The position numbers and the translations under genes were made by a program. 11,841 nucleotides of DNA from Acetobacteraceae bacterium. GTDB lineage: Bacteria; Pseudomonadota; Alphaproteobacteria; Acetobacterales; Acetobacteraceae. The stretch is taken from assembly GCA_947476855.1 (NCBI GenBank), contig CANJSR010000119.1:1-11841 (forward strand). The letters are read 5' to 3'. The notes beneath the pieces were generated by a model, which ran no database searches, was not told the DNA's origin, and saw only the letters and a program-made list of their open reading frames with translations. Positions 7,189 through 11,841 of the stretch are shown in pieces (positions within the stretch are counted from its first letter, which is position 1; each line of letters starts with the position of its first letter).

Positions 7189-8072
7189 GGCATGCTCATG
7201 AGAATCGCCTCCACGTTTCCCCCGGTCTTCAGGCCGAACAGAGTCCCGCGGTCATGGATCAGGTTGAATTCGACATAGCGGCCGCGGCGGACCAGTTGGT
7301 GTTCGCGTTCCTCCGGCGTCCAGCGTGCCTGCATGCGGCGGCGGATCAGGCGGGGGAAGACATCCAGGAACGCCGCCCCCACGTCGTGAACGAAGGCGAA
7401 ATCGGCGTCGATGTTCCCGGTGTTGAGCTGGTCGAAGAAAATCCCGCCGGCGCCCCGAGGTTCATTCCGATGGGGCAGGAAGAAGTAGCGGTCGCACCAG
7501 GCCTTGTACTCGGGATAGTACGCCGGATCATGCCGGTCGCAGGCGGCCTTGAAGGCGGCGTGGAAATCGGCCGCGTCGGCCTGGGACTCGGGCGTGTCGA
7601 GCCGCATCGGCGTCAGGTCGCCACCCCCGCCGAACCAGCCGCGAGTTGTGACCAGCATGCGCGTGTTGAAATGCGCGGCGGGCACCAGCGGGCTTTGCAT
7701 ATGCGCGACCAGCGACACGCCGCTGGCCCAGAATCGAGGGTCCTCGGCCGCGCCGGGGATCTGGGCACGGAACTCGGGGCTGAACTCCCCCTGCACGGTG
7801 GAAACATTCACGCCGACCTTTTCGAACACACGGCCGCGCATCACGCTCATGATGCCGCCGCCGCCCTCGGTGCCATCCTGGGTCGGGCGGTTCCAGGCGG
7901 AGCGGACGAAACGCCCCGCCGGCCGGTCGGACAATGGTGTGTCGGGATCGTCCTCGATGGCTTCAAAGGCGGCGCAGAGCTTGTCGCGCAAGGTTTCGAA
8001 CCAAGCGCGGGCGGGGCCTTTGAGCGCTTCGTGCGCAACAGGCGGAAGGGAATCGTTCGGTTTCAGCGTCAT
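7167..8072 (-). CDS. hemF: Oxygen-dependent coproporphyrinogen-III oxidase
   Basis: Cytoplasmic enzyme that uses O2 to decarboxylate coproporphyrinogen III to protoporphyrinogen IX in heme synthesis. The 301-residue length is normal. The conserved blocks appear in order: [30 protein letters not shown] (His124), AAHFNTR (His134), [13 protein letters not shown] (His171), [11 protein letters not shown] (His201), [18 protein letters not shown] and [13 protein letters not shown]. The four histidines match the spacing of the metal/active-site histidines of the family. The ATG at 8072 has a modest AGGGA about nine bases upstream. It is transcribed away from the divergent petABC operon, which makes heme proteins. 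Its stop lies in a 24-base tandem repeat. A 93-base gap separates it from the DUF374 gene, so read-through is possible but not shown. Confidence 0.97.
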   Translation of the reverse strand: MTLKPNDSLPPVAHEALKGPARAWFETLRDKLCAAFEAIEDDPDTPLSDRPAGRFVRSAWNRPTQDGTEGGGGIMSVMRGRVFEKVGVNVSTVQGEFSPEFRAQIPGAAEDPRFWASGVSLVAHMQSPLVPAAHFNTRMLVTTRGWFGGGGDLTPMRLDTPESQADAADFHAAFKAACDRHDPAYYPEYKAWCDRYFFLPHRNEPRGAGGIFFDQLNTGNIDADFAFVHDVGAAFLDVFPRLIRRRMQARWTPEEREHQLVRRGRYVEFNLIHDRGTLFGLKTGGNVEAILMSMPPEVRWP

Positions 8073-8226
8073 GGTGGCTTGTCCCTGGGGCGCAGGCAGG
8101 GTAGCCCGTCACGCTCTGGTGTTGGAGGGGTACATTGCAGTCGGAGCGTTGCGCTTTTAGAGTGAGCGCGAGGCCGGCCGGAATGGATCGGGACGGCATC
8201 TGATAGCAACGGGCGGGTCGAGGGAC

Positions 8227-8240
8227 TTGCCCGGGGTCAA
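8227..8240 (+). promoter_or_regulatory. FixK/FNR-like operator candidate
   Basis: TTGCCCGGGGTCAA fits the rhizobial FixK2-type consensus TTG(A/C)-N6-(T/G)CAA exactly and keeps the TTG-N8-CAA core of the CRP/FNR family. It deviates from strict FNR (TTGAT-N4-ATCAA). It lies 73 bases before petA in the hemF-petA divergent spacer, and a weak -10-like GATAAA (8266-8271) sits downstream at roughly, but about three bases beyond, the class II activator spacing. By base composition alone about one such match is expected in a window of this size, so the location is the main argument. Confidence 0.3.
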
Positions 8241-8312
8241 CCGCACCGCGCGGAAGACTGAAGCGGATAAACGACCGTCCGGCCCCGCCGGTTCGGGAAG
8301 CACGAGGGGAAG

Positions 8313-8879
8313 ATGGCTCATTCGCCCGCCAACGGTCATGCCCAACCGGGCCATTCGGCCGATGTCACCAAGCGCGACCTGCTGCAACTGATCGCGGGCG
8401 CCGGAGCCGCCATCGGCGCGGGCGCGATTGCCTGGCCGCTGATCGATTCCATGAATCCCGCGAGAGACGTGCTCGCGCTGTCCTCCATCGACGTTGACCT
8501 GACGCCTGTCGTCGCCGGCCAGGGCATCACGGTGGTCTGGCAGGGTAAGCCGATTTTCGTCCGCAACCGGACGGCCGAGGAAACCAAGGCCGCCCAGACC
8601 ACGGCGTTGAAGGAACTGCCCGATCCGCAGGCCGACAAGGACCGCGTGAAGGCAGGGCACGACAACTGGATCGTGCTCGTCGGCATCTGTACCCATCTGG
8701 GTTGTGTGCCGCTCGGCAATAAACCGTCCGACCCGCGCGGCGAATATGGCGGGTGGTTCTGCCCCTGCCATGGCAGCTCCTACGACACGTCTGGACGCAT
8801 CCGCCGCGGTCCGGCGCCGTCGAACCTGGCGCTTCCGCCGTATGCGTTCGAATCCGACACCAAGATCAAGATCGGCTGA
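8313..8879 (+). CDS. petA: Ubiquinol-cytochrome c reductase Rieske iron-sulfur subunit
   Basis: Membrane-anchored [2Fe-2S] subunit of the cytochrome bc1 complex that takes the first electron from quinol and passes it to cytochrome c1. It has 188 residues. The N-terminal transmembrane anchor (about 23-46) follows a Tat-like segment [12 protein letters not shown] in which the usual Arg-Arg is Lys20-Arg21. The Rieske boxes are CTHLGC (126-131) and CPCHGS (150-155). By family precedent Cys126, His128, Cys150 and His153 bind the cluster, and Cys131/Cys152 form the disulfide. Proline-rich [12 protein letters not shown] follows as expected. The ATG at 8313 is preceded by GAGGGG only three bases away, a short spacing. 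No other in-frame start gives a full anchor. It is the first gene of petABC. Confidence 0.97.
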   Translation: MAHSPANGHAQPGHSADVTKRDLLQLIAGAGAAIGAGAIAWPLIDSMNPARDVLALSSIDVDLTPVVAGQGITVVWQGKPIFVRNRTAEETKAAQTTALKELPDPQADKDRVKAGHDNWIVLVGICTHLGCVPLGNKPSDPRGEYGGWFCPCHGSSYDTSGRIRRGPAPSNLALPPYAFESDTKIKIG

Positions 8880-8907
8880 CCCCAGCCTCGCCGACAGGGA
8901 ATAAGTC

Positions 8908-10182
8908 ATGGCCGGCATGCACAAGAGTGAGATCGCCAATCCAGTGTTGAACTGGATTGATTCGCGGCTCCCCGTCATCACGATGATGCAGAAGGAGTAC
9001 GGGGTTTTCCCGACTCCCAAGAATTTCAACTATTTCTGGAACTTTGGCGCGCTCGCCATGGTCAATCTGGTCATCATGATCATGACCGGCATTTTCCTGG
9101 CGATGAACTACCAGCCGAACACGGAGCTCGCTTTCGACAGCGTGCAGCGCATCATGCGCGATGTGAACTACGGCTGGCTGATCCGCTATGTTCACCAGAA
9201 CGGCGCGTCGATGTTCTTCATCGTCACGTATATCCACATCTTCCGCGGATTGTACTACGGGTCCTACAAGACCCCGCGCGAACTGCTGTGGATGCTGGGC
9301 GTGGTCATCTTCCTGCTGATGATGGCGACCGCCTTCCTGGGTTACGTGCTGCCCTGGGGCCAGATGTCCTACTGGGGCGCCACCGTCATCACGAACCTGT
9401 TCTCGGCGTTCCCGTGGATCGGTCCGAAGATCGTGACCCTGCTATGGGGCGGGTTCAGCGTCGACAACCCGACGCTCAATCGCTTCTTCAGCTTGCACTA
9501 TCTGCTGCCCTTCGTGATCGTGGGCGTGGTGTTCCTGCACGTCGCGGCGCTGCACATCGTGGGTTCCAACAACCCACTGGGCATCGACGTGAAAACCCCG
9601 CAGGACACGCTGCCGTTCCACCCGTACTACACGGTCAAGGACAGCGTGGGCATGTGCGTCTACCTGATGGTGTTCGCCGCCTTCGTCTTCTTCGCGCCGA
9701 ACTACCTGGGCGACCCGGTCAACTTCATACCAGCCAACCCATTGCAGACACCCGCCCATATCGTGCCTGAATGGTACTTCCTACCGTTCTACGCGATCCT
9801 GCGATCCGTGCCGGACAAGCTGCTGGGCGTCTGCCTGATGTTCGGGTCGATCCTGCTGCTGTTCGTACTGCCCTGGCTGGATACGTCGCCGGTCCGCAGC
9901 GCCCGCTTCCGCCCGATCTACCGGGTCCTGATCTGGGTGCTCGTGGTCAGCGTCGTGATCCTGGGCTTCTGCGGCGCCCGTCCGCCGGAAGGCATCTGGG
10001 TTCTGCTCAGCCGGATCTGCACCTTCTACTATTTCGCTCACTTCCTGGTGATCCTCCCGCTCCTCGGCAAGCTCGAACGCCCGCTGCCGTTGCCCGAGAG
10101 CATCAGCCAGTCCGTCATGGGTGGAGGCGGCGGTGGTCCGATGCCGTCCGGCGCCCATGCCAAGCCGATGGAGAAAGCCTGA
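8908..10182 (+). CDS. petB: Cytochrome b of the bc1 complex
   Basis: Polytopic inner-membrane subunit that carries hemes bL and bH and both quinone sites. The 424-residue length indicates the unsplit, full-length bacterial type with about eight membrane helices. Heme ligands are two histidine pairs 14 residues apart: His96/His110 in helix B and His197/His211 in helix D. The Qo-site motif PEWY is at 287-290 ([15 protein letters not shown]). Other conserved pieces are [19 protein letters not shown] and GSNNPLG. The C-terminal tail after about residue 403 is glycine-rich (six Gly in a row) and ends in a hydrophilic stretch. The ATG at 8908 has AGGGA seven bases upstream, 28 bases after the petA stop. 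The stop TGA shares its A with the petC start. Confidence 0.98.
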   Translation: MAGMHKSEIANPVLNWIDSRLPVITMMQKEYGVFPTPKNFNYFWNFGALAMVNLVIMIMTGIFLAMNYQPNTELAFDSVQRIMRDVNYGWLIRYVHQNGASMFFIVTYIHIFRGLYYGSYKTPRELLWMLGVVIFLLMMATAFLGYVLPWGQMSYWGATVITNLFSAFPWIGPKIVTLLWGGFSVDNPTLNRFFSLHYLLPFVIVGVVFLHVAALHIVGSNNPLGIDVKTPQDTLPFHPYYTVKDSVGMCVYLMVFAAFVFFAPNYLGDPVNFIPANPLQTPAHIVPEWYFLPFYAILRSVPDKLLGVCLMFGSILLLFVLPWLDTSPVRSARFRPIYRVLIWVLVVSVVILGFCGARPPEGIWVLLSRICTFYYFAHFLVILPLLGKLERPLPLPESISQSVMGGGGGGPMPSGAHAKPMEKA

Positions 10183-10961
10183 TGCGCGCGCTGCGTTCCA
10201 TGATCTCCGGGGCCGTGCTTTCGGCCCTGGCGATCGCGCTCCCCGCGGTGGGACCCGCCGTCGCGGCTGGTGACGTACCGACCCCTCCGGCGCAGAACTG
10301 GAGCTTTGACCGCATCTTCGGCACCTTCGACCTTGCCGCCGCCCAGCGTGGCTTCCAGGTCTATTCCGAGGTGTGCTCCGCCTGCCATTCGATGCGGCTG
10401 CTGCACTACCGCGACCTCGCCGGCATCGGCCTGACGACCGACCAGATCAAGGCGATCGCGGCGGCCGTGACGGTGCCGCAAGGCCTAGACGACCAGGGCG
10501 CGCCGAAGGAGGGCCCGGGCACCCCGGCCAGCCGGTTCAAGCGGCCCTTCCCGAATGATATCGCGGCGCGGGCCGGCAATGGTGGGGCGCTGCCGCCCGA
10601 CCTGACGCTGATCTCCAACGCCTTCCTCAATGGTCCGGACTACATCCACGCCATCCTGACCGGCTATGCTGACCCGCCCGCCGGCATGAAGATGATGGAC
10701 GGCATGAACTTCAACCGGTATTTCGCCGGCAACCAGATCGCCATGCCCCAGCCATTGCGGGACGGTCAGGTGACCTATGCCGACGGCACCACCGCCAGCA
10801 TTGAGCAGATGTCGCGTGACGTCGTCACCTTCATGACCTGGGCCGCCAATCCGGAAATGGTGGAACGCAAGCAGATGGGCGTCAGGGTCATCCTGTTCCT
10901 GCTGTTCATGACCTGCGTGACCTATGCCGTGAAGCGCAAGATCTGGGCGGACGTCCACTGA
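10182..10961 (+). CDS. petC: Cytochrome c1 of the bc1 complex
   Basis: Periplasm-facing c-type cytochrome, anchored by a C-terminal helix, that passes electrons from the Rieske centre to soluble or membrane cytochrome c. It has 259 residues. A Sec signal peptide (1 to about 29) ends in AVAAGD. The heme c attachment motif is CSACH (Cys65, Cys68, His69), and the likely axial methionine is Met188 in GNQIAMPQPL. Conserved GNGGALPPDLTLI is at 132-144. A membrane helix lies near the end (VRVILFLLFMTCVTYAV), followed by a basic stop-transfer KRKIW. The ATG at 10182 overlaps the petB stop by one base (TGATG), with GGAG eight bases upstream inside petB, so translation is coupled. The frame is open further upstream to 9771, but only as an out-of-frame reading of petB. 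Confidence 0.98.
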   Translation: MRALRSMISGAVLSALAIALPAVGPAVAAGDVPTPPAQNWSFDRIFGTFDLAAAQRGFQVYSEVCSACHSMRLLHYRDLAGIGLTTDQIKAIAAAVTVPQGLDDQGAPKEGPGTPASRFKRPFPNDIAARAGNGGALPPDLTLISNAFLNGPDYIHAILTGYADPPAGMKMMDGMNFNRYFAGNQIAMPQPLRDGQVTYADGTTASIEQMSRDVVTFMTWAANPEMVERKQMGVRVILFLLFMTCVTYAVKRKIWADVH

Positions 10962-10969
10962 GCACTCCG

Positions 10970-11841
10970 GTGTCGGCCCACTCGGAAACCCCGTCGACGG
11001 AGCCGGTGATCGGCATCGTCGGCGGGTCCGGCCTGTACGACATCGACGGTCTGGAAGACACGGTCTGGAAGACGGTCAACACCCCATGGGGGCCGCCGTC
11101 CGATCAACTTCTGTTCGGGCGCCTGAATGGCGTCCGTTGCGTGTTCCTTCCCCGCCATGGCCGTGGACACCCGCTATCCCCGACCCATCTGAACTATCGG
11201 GCGAATATCGATGCGCTGAAGCGCTCGGGCGTGACCGATGTGATTTCGCTGTCCGCGGTCGGCAGCCTCAAGGCGGAACTTCCGCCCGGGCATTTTGTCA
11301 TCGTCGACCAGTTCATCGACCGTAGCTTCGCGCGGGAAAAGAGCTTCTTCGGGGAAGGCCTGGTCGCGCACGTATCGATGGCGCATCCGGTCTGTGCGCG
11401 CCTGGGTGATCACCTGTACGAAGCCTGCACCGAGCTCGGCCTGCCGGTGACCCGTGGCGGAACCTACATGGTGATGGAAGGCCCGCAATTCTCGACCAAG
11501 GCCGAGAGCGAGCTGTACCGGTCATGGGGATGCAGCGTGATCGGCATGACCAATATGCCGGAAGCCAAGCTCGCCCGAGAGGCGGAGCTTTGCTACGCAA
11601 CCGTCGCCATGGTGACGGATTTCGATTGCTGGCACCCCGACCACGATCACGTCACGGTGGATGCCGTGATCAAGGTGCTGCTGGAGAATGCCGGCAATGC
11701 CCGATCCCTGGTGCGCCAGGTGGTGCCGAAGGTCGGACAGGCGCGGGCGCTGTGCCATGCCGGCTGTGACCGCGCGCTGGACAATGCGCTGATCACCGCA
11801 CCCGACAAGCGGGATGCCGCGTTGATCGGCAAGCTGGATGC
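10970..11841 (+). CDS. mtnP: S-methyl-5'-thioadenosine phosphorylase, 3' end beyond the window
   Basis: Cleaves 5'-methylthioadenosine with phosphate to adenine and methylthioribose 1-phosphate in methionine and purine salvage, in the cytoplasm. The frame is open for 290 codons to the right edge, close to the usual full length, so only the extreme C-terminus is missing. Motifs are GGSGLYD (18-24), PRHGRGH (61-67, phosphate site), SAVGSL (95-100), MEGPQFSTKAES (169-180), GMTNMPEAKLAREAE (192-206) and TDFDCWH (216-222). The TDFDCW aspartates are the mark of adenine-specific MTAPs as against purine nucleoside phosphorylases. The GTG at 10970 is the best start because it gives the short N-terminal tail usual in the family. 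It lies only eight bases after the petC stop and lacks a clear Shine-Dalgarno sequence, so it may depend on coupling with petC. Confidence 0.93.
   Translation, partial: MSAHSETPSTEPVIGIVGGSGLYDIDGLEDTVWKTVNTPWGPPSDQLLFGRLNGVRCVFLPRHGRGHPLSPTHLNYRANIDALKRSGVTDVISLSAVGSLKAELPPGHFVIVDQFIDRSFAREKSFFGEGLVAHVSMAHPVCARLGDHLYEACTELGLPVTRGGTYMVMEGPQFSTKAESELYRSWGCSVIGMTNMPEAKLAREAELCYATVAMVTDFDCWHPDHDHVTVDAVIKVLLENAGNARSLVRQVVPKVGQARALCHAGCDRALDNALITAPDKRDAALIGKLD

Noticed and set aside
8135..8162. TTGCAG, 16 bases, TTAGAG as a possible petA promoter
   Set aside because: Only a partial match to sigma-70 boxes and about 150 bases before petA. No independent support, so not annotated.
5844..8165. 773-codon plus-strand open frame opposite waaA, DUF374 and hemF
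   Set aside because: Same reason: low-complexity composition, no motif, fully antisense to strong genes.
9771..10181. Upstream extension of the petC frame
   Set aside because: It is an out-of-frame reading of petB. The cytochrome c1 signal peptide begins at the ATG at 10182.
1..11841. Search for a new defence system, mobile element, CRISPR array, tRNA or rRNA
   Set aside because: Every sizeable frame with protein-like character belongs to a known family. No transposase, integrase, direct-repeat/spacer array or structured RNA gene was seen.

Overview
The window reads as ordinary chromosomal DNA of a GC-rich Gram-negative alphaproteobacterium. The evidence is a Rieske/cytochrome b/cytochrome c1 operon with separate petB and petC genes, an oxygen-dependent HemF, a lipid A/Kdo block (DUF374 acyltransferase, waaA, lpxK) and strong G/C preference at third codon positions. 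Rhodospirillales/Acetobacteraceae is my best guess from gene content and protein style. It is an inference, because no rRNA gene is present.

The layout has two divergent arms around a 240-base spacer (8073-8312). The left arm lies entirely on the minus strand. In transcription order it runs hemF (8072-7167), a short tandem repeat, a DUF374 acyltransferase (7073-6399), waaA (6402-5125), lpxK (5123-4149), two short-chain dehydrogenases (4117-3374 and 3247-2483), a palindromic REP-like repeat pair, a glutathione S-transferase (2330-1668), a two-lobed glyoxalase-like VOC protein (1671-859) and a SCO1/SenC-type copper chaperone (840-214). Stop/start overlaps or very short gaps join DUF374-waaA-lpxK and GST-VOC-SCO, so these are probably two tightly coupled transcription/translation blocks. 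The right arm, on the plus strand, is petA (8313-8879), petB (8908-10182), petC (10182-10961) and a 5'-methylthioadenosine phosphorylase gene (from 10970) that is still open at the right edge.

Functionally, petABC makes the three core subunits of the cytochrome bc1 complex, which need heme and an Fe-S cluster. The divergent hemF supplies a late step of heme synthesis, and the SCO protein probably helps copper loading of a terminal oxidase encoded elsewhere. The waaA/lpxK/DUF374 block completes lipid A and adds Kdo. The two SDRs, the GST and the VOC protein look like an accessory small-molecule oxidation/detoxification set with no assignable substrate. The methylthioadenosine phosphorylase belongs to methionine/purine salvage and appears to ride on the pet transcript.

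I see no mobile element, CRISPR array, tRNA, rRNA or defence system, and no convincing new multi-gene system. The points most worth a second look are small: a FixK/FNR-like box in the hemF-petA spacer, a Lys-Arg in place of the twin arginine in PetA, tandem copies of the hemF 3' end, the REP-like inverted pair, and the unexplained SDR-SDR-GST-VOC set between lipid A and copper-chaperone genes.
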